Of a stretch of 64,000 bases of DNA, positions 18,256 through 27,324 are shown piece by piece. Source of the stretch: CAMCXE01 sp046347475. Lineage in GTDB: Bacteria > Pseudomonadota > Gammaproteobacteria > Pseudomonadales > Cellvibrionaceae. The translations under genes and the position numbers were made by a program. The stretch is taken from positions 372,001 through 436,000 of the forward strand of contig JAXMGD010000002.1 of assembly GCA_046347475.1 (NCBI GenBank), given 5' to 3'. The number at the start of each line of letters is the position of its first letter. Positions within the stretch are counted from its first letter, which is position 1. The notes under the pieces were generated by a model. It searched no databases. It saw only the letters and a program-made list of their open reading frames with translations, and was not told the origin of the DNA.

Positions 18256-19520
18256 AAGATCATCTTCCAATTTGTGGGAGTTGGGGTAACTTGGGTGCCA
18301 AGGTGTGGCACCGGGGGAAAATGGGAAAACCCTGCCGCTCGCCCCCAGCAAACTCCGGCTGCGCGATAATGGAGCGCGATGGCCGTGAGTACACTGTTGA
18401 GCAGCCCGCCATGGGTTGCCCCCAATTTGCGGCCGAAGATTGCCAATTCAAGGCCTTGATCACATTTTAAGAGGCTCGACCAAGCCGAGGCACCTTACCA
18501 GAAGAATGATTGGCTGACTACGCGCCCTTCCATCGGCAAGAGCGCTAATGAACTGTTACAAGACTGAGCCTTTGGCGACTCGCCTGCAGCAATCGGGCAG
18601 ATTGATAGCCGATTCCCCTTTACCAATGAATGCGCCCCCACCGGAATTACCCCCAATGGCCGCTGATTTTATTCAGGGGCGTTTTGATACCCATCTTCGG
18701 CTGCACTTTATCCTCCCTTTGAGCCAGAACTAAACCAATCGCCTTGTGCCGTCGAGAGGTGGTTCGACAAGCGCACTACGAACACAGATAGGGCTTAATA
18801 CCAGAGGTGATTGCGCCCCAGCTATTACGATCAGGCTAACCCACACCTGAGGTCGAGATTACGCAACATTAGCTGCATGCTTCCCTCGTCAGTCCCAACA
18901 AAGCTAATCGGGCTCACCGCGCGAGCCGACCAAACTCACCACACGCTAAAAGTAAACCCACAACAAAAAAGGATATTTAGCACATGCTCACAACCGTACA
19001 GGTAACGGGATTTATGCGCGCCTGACGCCCCACAGTGTTTAAAGGCGCCCCAAATAAATTACCCCTCAGGTTAACAATGGGCAAATAGTGGCGATGGTTA
19101 TTAACCGGGCGAGGTTTAGTGACGAATTAATAGAATCGTTGCGCATAAACAGCCCTTCATACATAGCTAAGCTAGCCGCCACCAAGATAAAATCACTTAG
19201 TTAACACGGTTATTTAATTGCCCACAGACAAGAATAAATATGCAGAAAGCAAAAATCCTGTCGCTGCGGTATTGCAATTCTTGCTTAAAAAAAATCAAAC
19301 ACCTCCCGCACCGCTCTATACCACTTACTTCAAATGATAATTAAAAGCCCCGGAATCCTATTCCGAATCAATATCAGCCGCAGCAAGGTCTTATGCTTTA
19401 TTTTATTTAGAGCGCGGCACTCAATAGCTTAATAATCACACGTGCCAGGGCTCTAACTTAAGTGAAGCGCAGAGCAAACCATAATTTCACTGCGTTTATA
19501 GGCCTTTTTTAGGAGTTAAT
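18256..19520. other. Long gene-free region
   Basis: About 1.26 kb, the longest non-coding stretch in the window. Short frames at 18548-18733 and 18811-19005 have no family resemblance and no convincing ribosome sites. It contains the sodB promoter at the left and the promoter of the diiron-like gene at the right (AT-rich from about 19320). No tRNA, terminator pair or repeat copy recognised. It may be decayed coding DNA or host unrecognised small RNAs. Confidence 0.5.
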
Positions 19521-20240
19521 ATGATCAACATCGTTTTTGAAGCTATTGAACAACACAAATTAGCACTAATTGACCATCCATTTTGCCAGCACTTACGCAG
19601 CTACTCAGGCCACACACCCGCCGACTTTAGTTTTGTTCCGCATATGGCCTTTTTCGTTTTGGGGTTTAAGGACATGTTAAAAAACTTGCAAGTTGCCACC
19701 CCTAAAAACCCTGTGGACCATATGCTCAATCATCACTGCCACGAAGATAGCGATCACTGGCAATGGTTTTTAGAAGATTTAAATACACTTAAATTAGACG
19801 TGGAAAAATGGGGCGGCGATATTGGCAGTGCGCTGGCGCTCATTTGGTCGGATGCGGACTTTCCCGTGCGCAATCAGGTATACCGTGTAATGCATCATTT
19901 GTTTCAATGTCGTAGCACCCATGAAAAACTCATTTTAGTTGAATGCCTGGAGGCAGCATTTGCAGCCTTTGTGGTGAATTTAAATTATTTAACCCAGCGT
20001 TCGGGGCATTTTGAAACACTAAAATACTTTGGGGAACATCACTTTACCGAAGAGTCCTCCCACGCCATGGGTAGTTGGTTAAATGAAGGGGGTAAATTGC
20101 CAGTAGCGCCGGATAGTCCGCATCAAATGCGCACCGACACCATGCTTGCAATGGTGGATGATATTTTTGCAGGATTTAATCAAGTATTTACTATTTGGGA
20201 TAAAGCCTGGGTCCAAGAGGCCATTCCAGAAGCGGCGTGA
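19521..20240 (+). CDS. Heme-oxygenase-like fold protein, putative diiron oxidase
   Basis: 239 residues, mostly helical, with AGGAG just upstream of the ATG. The residue pattern suggests the heme-oxygenase-like diiron (HDO; TenA/CADD-like) fold: E75-x3-H79 within HHCHEDSDHW, E141 and E144 in LVECLEAAFAAF, and H173-x3-E177-x3-H181 in EHHFTEESSHAMG, i.e. carboxylate and histidine ligands on three core helices. Members include CADD, UndA and various N-oxygenases. No biosynthetic neighbours, so the substrate is unknown. It stands alone, flanked by a 1.26-kb gene-free region and a repeat cluster. Fold assignment is inference from pattern, not a search. Confidence 0.7.
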   Translation: MINIVFEAIEQHKLALIDHPFCQHLRSYSGHTPADFSFVPHMAFFVLGFKDMLKNLQVATPKNPVDHMLNHHCHEDSDHWQWFLEDLNTLKLDVEKWGGDIGSALALIWSDADFPVRNQVYRVMHHLFQCRSTHEKLILVECLEAAFAAFVVNLNYLTQRSGHFETLKYFGEHHFTEESSHAMGSWLNEGGKLPVAPDSPHQMRTDTMLAMVDDIFAGFNQVFTIWDKAWVQEAIPEAA

Positions 20241-20423
20241 CCATCGCTTGCTGCGCCATCCTACGGCTCTTAAGTTAGATGGCGTTCTTGTACACGCACC
20301 TGCTGCTTGTTGCAGGTGCGTGATAAGAAAGTTGTCTGCCTCCTCGCAACAGCTAAAAAGCACAAAATTCCTCGCCACGTACCACTGCGCACAATGCATA
20401 AAAAGCTCTAACAGCTTGTAAAC

Positions 20424-20449
20424 CTACTACCTTGCTAGGCCCGGCGGTG
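20424..20449. repeat. Fragment of the MITE-like family seen at 8645
   Basis: A 25-bp core beginning TACTACCTTGCTAGG matches 8662-8686 with two differences. The terminal inverted repeats of the 8645 copy are not seen here, so this is a remnant. Confidence 0.5.
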
Positions 20450-20482
20450 CTCTCTACGATTTTAGTGGGATAGGTCAAAGAA

Positions 20483-20608
20483 GCTCTGATTAATTCCAAA
20501 TTTTGCTTTTTTCAAAAGCGCCCGAGCACCTCCCTACGGCGCAGGCTAGGGCTCCATGCCTACGACAGTTTTGAAAAAAGGAAAAATTTGGATTTAATCG
20601 GAGGCTCC
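20483..20608. repeat. Imperfect long inverted repeat, MITE-like
   Basis: About 126 bp. The left arm starts GCTCTGATTAATTCCAAATT; the right arm (20571-20608) is its imperfect inverse, reading on the minus strand GGAGCCTCCGATTAAATCC and then a matching AAATTTT...TTTTTTCAAAA. The left arm plus the following CAAAAGCGCCCGAG recurs at 48643-48687. Non-coding. Confidence 0.6.
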
Positions 20609-20618
20609 TTAAAGGATA

Positions 20619-20698
20619 CGGGAGGGTACGTTTTGTGGTCATCCAATAAATTAAGTATCCCCACGGGTTTTGGTGCCCACGAGAGACATTCCTACGAA
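20619..20698. repeat. Degenerate copy of the paired-hairpin REP-like element
   Basis: Contains GTACGTTTTGTGGTCATCCA on the left and GGTGCCCACGAGAGACATTC followed by CTACGAA on the right, recognisably the two arms of the elements at 25540, 26611 and 31192 but with several mismatches, so its hairpins are weakened. Confidence 0.5.
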
Positions 20699-20802
20699 GT
20701 GGTTTCTGTGCAAAGAATGCTTAGCTAAATGATATTGGCGAGCGAATCAATTTCTGCCAACTATGTGCTGCTTTAAGCCTGAAGCCTTCGGCTGAACACT
20801 CG

Positions 20803-21315
20803 TTATTCGTCGTTATCCGTTGCAGGGGAAATTCGGGTAACTACTGGGCGCTCAAGTGGAGTGAAATTAGCGGGAGTGGTGGCGGTTTTTTCGAGGTTGC
20901 TCACCGCAAGCCGTTGCAGGTCGCGGCTGTTTAAGAGCGCTTTGGTATCGACCCGCGCATCGCGATCCAACCAATGTTTTAATAATTCATCGCCGCTGTA
21001 CACCAGGTGCAAATAGGTTTGTTGCGTATGGGTACGCTGGCTTTTATAGAGTAAAAATACGGATCGCTCGCGGATTTCTCTACGGGTGAGCGCCCAGGTA
21101 TATACCTGAGCGCCCTGGCCTACCCCATTAACGGCCATGGGTTCACCCAATCGTTTTAACACCCAGGGTTTACTGGCCGACGGCTGCTCTAAACGGGAAA
21201 ATAACTGTGCAGGAACACGGCCTTCGGCATCGGCAAATTGGGTTTGCTGGTTGCTGGAGTAGAGCGTGCAGCCGGTAAGGCACTGCGCCATGAGCAACGC
21301 CAACAGCGGGCGCAT
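20803..21315 (-). CDS. Lipoprotein of unknown function
   Basis: 170 residues with a short signal and lipobox LTGC (Cys16), so predicted to be lipid-anchored and periplasmic. The mature part is polar, with VLKRLGEP and AQVYTWALTRREIRERSVFLLY segments; I do not recognise a family, although the VYTW segment resembles small envelope lipoproteins of the SmpA type. It overlaps the DUF2802 gene by one base (TAATG), so it is the last gene of the parA-cheW operon here, an odd partner for chemotaxis genes. Confidence 0.75.
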   Translation of the reverse strand: MRPLLALLMAQCLTGCTLYSSNQQTQFADAEGRVPAQLFSRLEQPSASKPWVLKRLGEPMAVNGVGQGAQVYTWALTRREIRERSVFLLYKSQRTHTQQTYLHLVYSGDELLKHWLDRDARVDTKALLNSRDLQRLAVSNLEKTATTPANFTPLERPVVTRISPATDNDE

Positions 21316-21722
21316 TAGACTAACTCCTCAGTTAAGCGCGCGTGTTTGCCCTGCTTGCGAATTAATTCCATCAGTTGCGCTTCAGAGCGCGAAATACCGC
21401 AACTGGCCGATACGGTTGCGGCGTCCAAGCCCCGATCAAACATTTGCATGGCCTGAGTGTAACTAAAATCCTCTGCCGCTACGGGTTCGCCACGGGCATT
21501 GCTGGCGGCTTTTAGGCTGTGTTCTAGGGATAAAATACGCTGCCCCATACCTATGGCAATGGAGTTTTGCATGGCAATGGATTTTTCCATGGCCTCCATT
21601 TGCTGTGTGCAGCGGGTGATTTCACAGGACAATTTTTGCTGTTTTTTGACGAACAAAACCGTAAGCGCGCCAAACGCACTTAGGCCACTAAGGATTAAAA
21701 GACCGCTGACCCAAGGGTCCAT
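21315..21722 (-). CDS. DUF2802 family protein
   Basis: 135 residues: one N-terminal transmembrane helix (WVSGLLILSGLSAFGALTVLF), a short coiled coil, then the conserved C-terminal block ARGEPVAAEDFSYTQAMQMF...GLDAATVSASCGISRSEAQLMELI, which looks like a helix-turn-helix-type motif. DUF2802 proteins close the polar flagellar/chemotaxis operons in Pseudomonas after cheW. Start at 21722 preferred (CAGGAG 6 nt upstream) over an ATG two codons earlier. Function unknown. Confidence 0.85.
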   Translation of the reverse strand: MDPWVSGLLILSGLSAFGALTVLFVKKQQKLSCEITRCTQQMEAMEKSIAMQNSIAIGMGQRILSLEHSLKAASNARGEPVAAEDFSYTQAMQMFDRGLDAATVSASCGISRSEAQLMELIRKQGKHARLTEELV

Positions 21723-21752
21723 AATCATCTCCTGCCGGTAGCAGCTGTGGGG

Positions 21753-22250
21753 TTAAAATGCGCCTATTTCACCCCATTCCTCATCGGTAATGAGTTTATT
21801 TAATTCGATTAAAATTAATAATTCATTGTTTTTGTGGCATACACCCTGGATAAACTTCGCACTTTCTTCATTGCCTACATTGGGCGCGCTTTCCACTTCG
21901 CTCTGGCGCAGATACACCACCTCCGCCACGCTATCCACCAATATACCGACGACGTGTTTTTCCGCCTCGATAATGACAATGCGGGTATTGTCGGTCATAT
22001 CGCCCGGCTCCAAACCAAAGCGGTGGCGGGTATCGATCACCGTCACTACATTACCGCGCAAATTAATAATGCCTAACACATACGAAGGCGCGCCGGGCAC
22101 TGGGGCAATTTCCGTGTAACGCAACACTTCCTGCACCTGCATCACATTGACGCCGTAGGTCTCTCCGGCCAGATGAAAAGTCACCCACTGGAGAATGGGA
22201 TCGTCACTGGTTTTGCTTTTACTTAAACTTGCGCTGACATTGGTCGCCAT
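21753..22250 (-). CDS. cheW: Chemotaxis coupling protein CheW
   Basis: 165 residues, a single CheW (SH3-like) domain: WVTFHLAGETYGVNVMQVQEVL, the central PSYVLGIINLRGNVVTVIDTR and the late ILVDSVAEVVYL. Couples methyl-accepting receptors to CheA at the cell pole. Preceded by GAGGAATTT before the ATG. Second of two CheW-type genes in the operon, 83 bp after the first. Confidence 0.96.
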   Translation of the reverse strand: MATNVSASLSKSKTSDDPILQWVTFHLAGETYGVNVMQVQEVLRYTEIAPVPGAPSYVLGIINLRGNVVTVIDTRHRFGLEPGDMTDNTRIVIIEAEKHVVGILVDSVAEVVYLRQSEVESAPNVGNEESAKFIQGVCHKNNELLILIELNKLITDEEWGEIGAF

Positions 22251-22332
22251 AAATTCCTCTTGCCTGGCGGCACTAAAAATTCAAAAAATCCTCATTAACT
22301 ATAGTCAAGGGCGCAAGGCGCGCCAGTGTGCT

Positions 22333-23268
22333 CTATGGGCGCGAAGGATCGACCATCATCTGACCGATCACGTCCACATCCAACAGGGCGCACATCTGTG
22401 ATTTCACTGTGCCCAGCAGCCACGGGCGCTTGCTGCGCTCCCCACGCCACACCACATCATCGCTATTGATGGTCACCGGCTGCGCCACACGGTTTACCGC
22501 CAAGGCCAATTGCCAGGGCTGGCCCTGGCCGGATGCGCGTGCGAGGGAGACGACCAATTGCACCTGCTCCACCCATGCGGGGTCGTAGCGCTCGGGCATA
22601 ACTAACAGGGCCGTGTTAATAACGCGCAGGGGCCCGCGAGGGGTAGTCATGGCGCCGAGAAATAATGGCCCTTGGCCTGGCAGATGGGCAAAGCGCTCCT
22701 GCACTTGGAAAATATGCCCCAACACCACCAGCGGAATCGCCAGTTTCAGGCCCGCTACATCCACCAAGAGGCTATCAAAGGTTTGGGTAGCCCAGGCGGG
22801 CTTGCCCGTGGATGGCTGGGGTGCGGCCTCTAGCACAGGCGCTGAAGCTGACTGGGCGGGCGCCGCTGGCGGTTCTGCAATTGCGGGCTCGGCCGCTTCC
22901 GGGGGCAAGTCCTGTGCAGGCGCAGGGATAGGCTTTTGCCAGGCGGTATTGAGCAATTGTTGAAGCTGCTGACGAGCAGGTTCAGCCAGGGTGATGTGTG
23001 CGGGTGTCGCAGGGGTATTTGCTACAGCATGAGCCGGCGCTGGCACAGGTGGGCTAGGCCGTTCATACGCCTGAGTGCTAATGGGTTGCGAATGATAAAC
23101 ACAGGGAGCATCCCGCTCACCCGGCGCAGGTGGGCTAGCCGGGCTATGCACCTGGGACGCCAATGGTGGCGCCGGTGAGGACGGCAGCTCACTGGCGGTG
23201 GGATCCGCCGTCGACTGGAATAATTCGGTCAGATACTGGCCGATTAAATCCTCGGCGCGGTCGGCCAT
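22333..23268 (-). CDS. CheW-domain protein with long Pro/Ala-rich N-terminus
   Basis: 311 residues. Residues 1-160 are low-complexity Pro/Ala-rich (many PAPA and SPPAP runs); 165-310 form a CheW-like domain (FDSLLVDVAGLKLAIPLVVLGHIFQV, late PWLLGTVKSQMCALLDVDVI). Corresponds to the extra CheW-like gene between parA and cheW in Pseudomonas polar-flagellum clusters, where the protein takes part in chemotaxis array assembly with ParC/ParP-type proteins (from family knowledge). Its start overlaps the end of parA by 25 bp. Confidence 0.88.
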   Translation of the reverse strand: MADRAEDLIGQYLTELFQSTADPTASELPSSPAPPLASQVHSPASPPAPGERDAPCVYHSQPISTQAYERPSPPVPAPAHAVANTPATPAHITLAEPARQQLQQLLNTAWQKPIPAPAQDLPPEAAEPAIAEPPAAPAQSASAPVLEAAPQPSTGKPAWATQTFDSLLVDVAGLKLAIPLVVLGHIFQVQERFAHLPGQGPLFLGAMTTPRGPLRVINTALLVMPERYDPAWVEQVQLVVSLARASGQGQPWQLALAVNRVAQPVTINSDDVVWRGERSKRPWLLGTVKSQMCALLDVDVIGQMMVDPSRP

Positions 23269-24071
23269 GCGGTACTCGCCTGTGCGCGCAGAGTTTTCAG
23301 CTCTTTTTGCGGCAATAAATAACCCAATAGGCTGCGGTAGCTATCAATCCCCTGGGATTCCTCCGCCACCAGGTGCGGCGGCAGGCCCATTTTGCTGGCG
23401 TCACGCAGGCGGGTATCAATGGGAATACGGCCCGGCCAAACGGCATTGCCGTAGGTGTGGCGCAAAGTTCTAAGGCTCGTCACCGACGCGCTGGTGCGCC
23501 GGTCGTAGAGGGTGGGCACCATTAAATAGGGCATTTGGCTGCTGCGGGAGCGGTTAATCATATTGAGGGCATTGAGCATACGCTCGGTGCCCTTAAGGGC
23601 TAAAAATTCCGTCTGCACCGGCATAATTAATAAATCGCAGGCGGCCAGCGCGTTCACCATCAACACACCCAGCGCAGGCGGGCAGTCGATCAGTGCCAGG
23701 TCAAAATCATCGGCAATTAAATCCAGGCTTTTTTTAATCACCAGCCCCATACCTTCGGGGCCTATGGCTTGGCGCTCCAAGGTGGCAAGGCCCATGGAGG
23801 CAGGCAATAAACAGAGGTTTTTAAACGGCGTGTTGATAATGAGCTGGCCGATAAAATCCGCCGAGAGGTGTTTGCGCTCTTGAAACAGGCTTAGGCTGCT
23901 GGCCGAGGTTTGGTCTGGGTTCAATCTAAAGTAACTGCTTAAGGACCCTTGCGGGTCTAAATCCACCATCAACACCCGCAGCCCCAATTCAGCGGCCAAG
24001 CCGCCCAGGGCCACACAGGTTGTGGTTTTGCCAATACCGCCCTTTTGGTTGGCGAAGGTCCACACACGCAT
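23244..24071 (-). CDS. ParA-family ATPase, chemotaxis-cluster type
   Basis: 275 residues. Deviant Walker A FANQKGGIGKTTTCVALGG at the N-terminus, DLDPQGSLSSYF and the Walker B LALIDCPPALGVL. ParC-type ATPases position chemotaxis arrays at the pole and segregate them at division. The open frame extends 59 codons upstream but the family starts at MRVWTFANQKGG, and AGGTGA precedes this ATG. First gene of the operon; cheA, cheB and motor genes that normally precede it are absent, the upstream gene being the divergent frmA. Confidence 0.93.
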   Translation of the reverse strand: MRVWTFANQKGGIGKTTTCVALGGLAAELGLRVLMVDLDPQGSLSSYFRLNPDQTSASSLSLFQERKHLSADFIGQLIINTPFKNLCLLPASMGLATLERQAIGPEGMGLVIKKSLDLIADDFDLALIDCPPALGVLMVNALAACDLLIMPVQTEFLALKGTERMLNALNMINRSRSSQMPYLMVPTLYDRRTSASVTSLRTLRHTYGNAVWPGRIPIDTRLRDASKMGLPPHLVAEESQGIDSYRSLLGYLLPQKELKTLRAQASTAWPTAPRI

Positions 24072-24354
24072 AGCATCACCTGCTTTTTTATTCTCCTTAA
24101 ACCATAGCTTGCCGTTTGCAAAGGATGGGGAATTTTTAAGTTCTAAGCAGGGGGTGGGTTTGAAGCTATTTAGCTGGGCGCGCCGTACACAGGCTATTCT
24201 TTTCAAGCTCCGCAGGCCTAGGCATACTGCCCTGATATCAATCCTCAAGGCATCCCGCGATGCCTTTTGCCGATGAGGCTTTGGGCGCCCAGCAGGGCTT
24301 TATTGCTCAGCGTTCTCCATACCATTCAACCATTTTCTTATACGGAATCTCCCC

Positions 24355-25473
24355 ATGATCAAATCCCGCGCCGCCATCGCCTTTGCTCCCGGCTCTCCCC
24401 TTACCATTGCTGAAGTGGACGTTGCGCCACCCAAAGCCGGTGAAGTGCTAGTAAAAATCATCGCCAGCGGCGTCTGCCACACGGATGCCTTTACCCTCTC
24501 AGGCAGCGACCCGGAGGGAATTTTCCCGGCGATTTTGGGCCACGAAGGCGGCGGCATAGTGGTGGAAGTGGGCGCTGGGGTGACCTCAGTGGCCGTGGGC
24601 GACCACGTGATTCCGCTCTACACCCCTGAATGCGGCGAATGTAAATTTTGCCTCTCCGGTAAAACCAACCTCTGCCAAAAAATCCGCGCCACCCAAGGCA
24701 AGGGGTTAATGCCCGACGGCACCAGCCGGTTTTCCCTCGACGGCAAACCTATTTTTCATTACATGGGCTGCTCTACCTTTTCTGAATACACCGTGCTGCC
24801 AGAAATTTCCCTCGCCAAGGTCAATAAAGCCGCCCCGTTAAAAGAAGTGTGTTTGCTAGGTTGCGGTGTCACCACCGGCATGGGTGCGGTATTAAACACC
24901 GCCAAAGTAAATCCCGGCGATACAGTGGCAATTTTTGGCCTGGGCGGTATTGGCTTATCCGCCATTATTGGCGCCACCATGGCCAAAGCCGGGCGCATTA
25001 TTGCCATTGATATTAACGAGCGTAAATTCGATCTGGCCCGCAAACTCGGCGCCACCGATTGCATCAACCCCAGCCTCTACGACAAGCCTATCCAAGAAGT
25101 AATTGTGGATTTAACCGATGGCGGCGTGGATTTTTCTTTTGAATGCATCGGCAATGTGAACGTAATGCGCTCAGCTTTAGAGTGCTGCCACAAGGGCTGG
25201 GGTGAATCGGTCATTATTGGTGTGGCCGGTGCAGGCCAAGAAATTAGCACCCGCCCTTTTCAATTAGTGACGGGCCGAGTTTGGCGCGGCACCGCCTTTG
25301 GCGGCGTAAAAGGCCGCAGCCAATTGCCAGGCATTGTGGAGCAATACCTGCGCGGGGATTTTAAATTGGATGATTTTATTACCCACACCATGGGGCTGAA
25401 TGACATTAATAAGGCGTTTGATTTAATGCACTCGGGTGAGAGTATTCGCAGCGTTATTCATTTTGATCTGTAA
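24355..25473 (+). CDS. frmA: S-(hydroxymethyl)glutathione dehydrogenase (class III alcohol dehydrogenase)
   Basis: NAD-dependent, zinc-containing enzyme that oxidises the glutathione-formaldehyde adduct to S-formylglutathione. 372 residues, full length. Catalytic zinc site in ASGVCHTDAFTLSG and GHEGGGIVVEVG; structural zinc cysteines in CGECKFCLSGKTNLC; cofactor motif IFGLGGIGLSAI. Followed after 246 bp by the formylglutathione hydrolase gene, the usual pairing for formaldehyde removal. A paired-hairpin repeat lies between them. Confidence 0.97.
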   Translation: MIKSRAAIAFAPGSPLTIAEVDVAPPKAGEVLVKIIASGVCHTDAFTLSGSDPEGIFPAILGHEGGGIVVEVGAGVTSVAVGDHVIPLYTPECGECKFCLSGKTNLCQKIRATQGKGLMPDGTSRFSLDGKPIFHYMGCSTFSEYTVLPEISLAKVNKAAPLKEVCLLGCGVTTGMGAVLNTAKVNPGDTVAIFGLGGIGLSAIIGATMAKAGRIIAIDINERKFDLARKLGATDCINPSLYDKPIQEVIVDLTDGGVDFSFECIGNVNVMRSALECCHKGWGESVIIGVAGAGQEISTRPFQLVTGRVWRGTAFGGVKGRSQLPGIVEQYLRGDFKLDDFITHTMGLNDINKAFDLMHSGESIRSVIHFDL

Positions 25474-25539
25474 TTATCGCCTCTACTCGGGTTGGCTAAA
25501 CAGCCGATCATTTTTAGTGTCCTGAATTTAAAAGAAGGC

Positions 25540-25635
25540 GTATGGGCGACTCTTGTGGTCGCCCAACCCTGCTCCTAACCCGACTCTACTGGTAATTGCC
25601 ACGACGGCACGGGCACCCACAAGGGGTGCCCCTAC
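25540..25635. repeat. Paired-hairpin REP-like element, copy 1
   Basis: Left hairpin GGGCGAC-TCTTGTG-GTCGCCC (from 25544), right hairpin GGGCACC-CACAA-GGGGTGCCC (from 25611), then CTAC; the two arms are also roughly inverse to each other. 96 bp, between frmA and fghA. Same architecture as 26611 and 31192. Confidence 0.8.
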
Positions 25636-25719
25636 GAAGAACAATTAATAACACACAGAGTTTTTAAATTAGCGCTACACGATCCTTCTTCAACTCCGCA
25701 TAATTTTTAGGTTAACGCT

Positions 25720-26556
25720 ATGAGCCTTAATTTAGTTTCACAAAATAAAAGCTGCGGCGGTTGGCACAAACAATTTAGCCACACCTCCAGCGCATTAAAT
25801 TGCACCATGCGTTTTGCTATTTATTTACCGCCCCAAGCGCAAACCCAAGCCTTGCCCGTGGTGTATTGGTTATCAGGCCTTACCTGCACGGATGAAAATT
25901 TTATGCAAAAAGCTGGAGCCCAGCGGGTGGCCGCCGATTTGGGTTTAATTATTGTGGCGCCGGATACCAGCCCCAGAGGCGACGGCGTGCCGGACGATAG
26001 CGAGGGCAAATACGATTTGGGCCTGGGCGCCGGGTTTTATTTAAATGCTCGCCAACAGCCATGGGCGGCGCATTACCAGATGCAAACCTATATCACCGAA
26101 GAACTGCCGGATTTAATTAATCAACACTTCGCCACCACCGGCAAAGCCGCCCTCAGCGGCCACTCCATGGGCGGCCACGGCGCCCTCACGTTGGGCTTTA
26201 AAAACCCACAGCTCTACAGCGCCATCAGCGCCTTTAGCCCCATTTGCAACCCCATCAATTGCCCCTGGGGGCAAAAGGCGTTTAATGCTTATTTAGGCGA
26301 GGATAAAACCCTCTGGGCGGAGCATGATGCCAGTGAGCTGCTCAAAAAATTAAATCAATTACCGCCTGTGCTGATTGACCAAGGCAATGAGGATGGATTT
26401 TTAGCCGAACAATTAAAGTCGCAGGCTTTAATAGACGCAGCGGCGAAAAAAGGTTTTGCCTTAAACCTGCGCATGCAGCCGGGCTATGACCATAGTTATT
26501 ATTTTATTGCTAGCTTTATTGAAGAGCATTTGCGGTTTTTGCGCGAACACCTGTAA
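25720..26556 (+). CDS. fghA: S-formylglutathione hydrolase
   Basis: Esterase-D-type serine hydrolase that releases formate and glutathione from S-formylglutathione. 278 residues. The nucleophile is in SGHSMGGHGALTLGF (G-x-S-x-G); earlier blocks LSGLTCTDENFMQKAG and DTSPRG are family hallmarks, and the catalytic His is in PGYDHSYYFIASFIEEH. Works directly downstream of FrmA in the same pathway. Confidence 0.96.
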   Translation: MSLNLVSQNKSCGGWHKQFSHTSSALNCTMRFAIYLPPQAQTQALPVVYWLSGLTCTDENFMQKAGAQRVAADLGLIIVAPDTSPRGDGVPDDSEGKYDLGLGAGFYLNARQQPWAAHYQMQTYITEELPDLINQHFATTGKAALSGHSMGGHGALTLGFKNPQLYSAISAFSPICNPINCPWGQKAFNAYLGEDKTLWAEHDASELLKKLNQLPPVLIDQGNEDGFLAEQLKSQALIDAAAKKGFALNLRMQPGYDHSYYFIASFIEEHLRFLREHL

Positions 26557-26610
26557 AACTCTAGTTTTGCCATCCCTTCCCTACTCACTATTATTGGCTT
26601 ACGGCAAGCC

Positions 26611-26698
26611 TGTAGGGGCAACCCTTGTGGTTGCCCAGCTTCCTCGCCGCCAATCAGAATCACCCCGTGAGTGGGCACCCACAAGAGGCGCCCCTACA
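26611..26698. repeat. Paired-hairpin REP-like element, copy 2
   Basis: Begins TGTAGGGGCAACCCTTGTGG, ends GGCGCCCCTACA; the outer TGTAGGGGC and GCCCCTACA are exact inverses. 88 bp between fghA and purE. Confidence 0.8.
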
Positions 26699-26817
26699 GC
26701 TATTTTCAGCTGGAGCATTCTCAACTTAATGGCATTACCTCCCCGCCACCTATGCTAAACTCCGCGCCTTTTTTATTCTGGCAAGCTTAAGCGCGCGACG
26801 GTTTTGGGTAACACACT

Positions 26818-27312
26818 ATGGCAAATAAAGTAGCAGTCATCATGGGCTCTAAGAGCGATTGGAGCACCATGCAAGCGGCGGTAGAAGTCTTAGAGCAGAT
26901 GGGCGTGGAGCACACCGCTGAGGTAGTATCCGCCCACCGCACACCGCAAAAACTCAGCGAATTTGCCGAATCAGCGGTGGCCGATGGCTATGCGGTGATT
27001 ATCGCCGGGGCCGGTGGCGCCGCCCATTTACCCGGCATGGTGGCCGCCCATACGCGCCTGCCAGTCCTCGGTGTACCGGTGCAAAGCAAAGCCTTAAGCG
27101 GCGTGGACAGCCTCTACTCCATAGTGCAAATGCCCAAAGGTGTGGCTGTAGGCACCCTCGCCATAGGGACTGCCGGGGCGTTTAATGCGGGGCTGTTGGC
27201 CTGCCAAATTCTGGCCCTTAAGGACCCAACCCTCGCCGCTAAAATCGAGCAATTCCGCACAGAGCAAACACAAGCGGTGTTGGATAACCCCGATCCGCGC
27301 GATCAAGCTTAA
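26818..27312 (+). CDS. purE: N5-carboxyaminoimidazole ribonucleotide mutase
   Basis: Class I PurE, moves the carboxyl group of N5-CAIR to give CAIR in purine synthesis. 164 residues. The start VAVIMGSKSDWSTMQ and the active-site blocks SAHRTPQKL and GAGGAAHLPGMVAAHT are clear. Co-transcribed with purK 12 bp downstream, which makes its substrate. Confidence 0.98.
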   Translation: MANKVAVIMGSKSDWSTMQAAVEVLEQMGVEHTAEVVSAHRTPQKLSEFAESAVADGYAVIIAGAGGAAHLPGMVAAHTRLPVLGVPVQSKALSGVDSLYSIVQMPKGVAVGTLAIGTAGAFNAGLLACQILALKDPTLAAKIEQFRTEQTQAVLDNPDPRDQA

Positions 27313-27324
27313 GAAGGGGCCACC

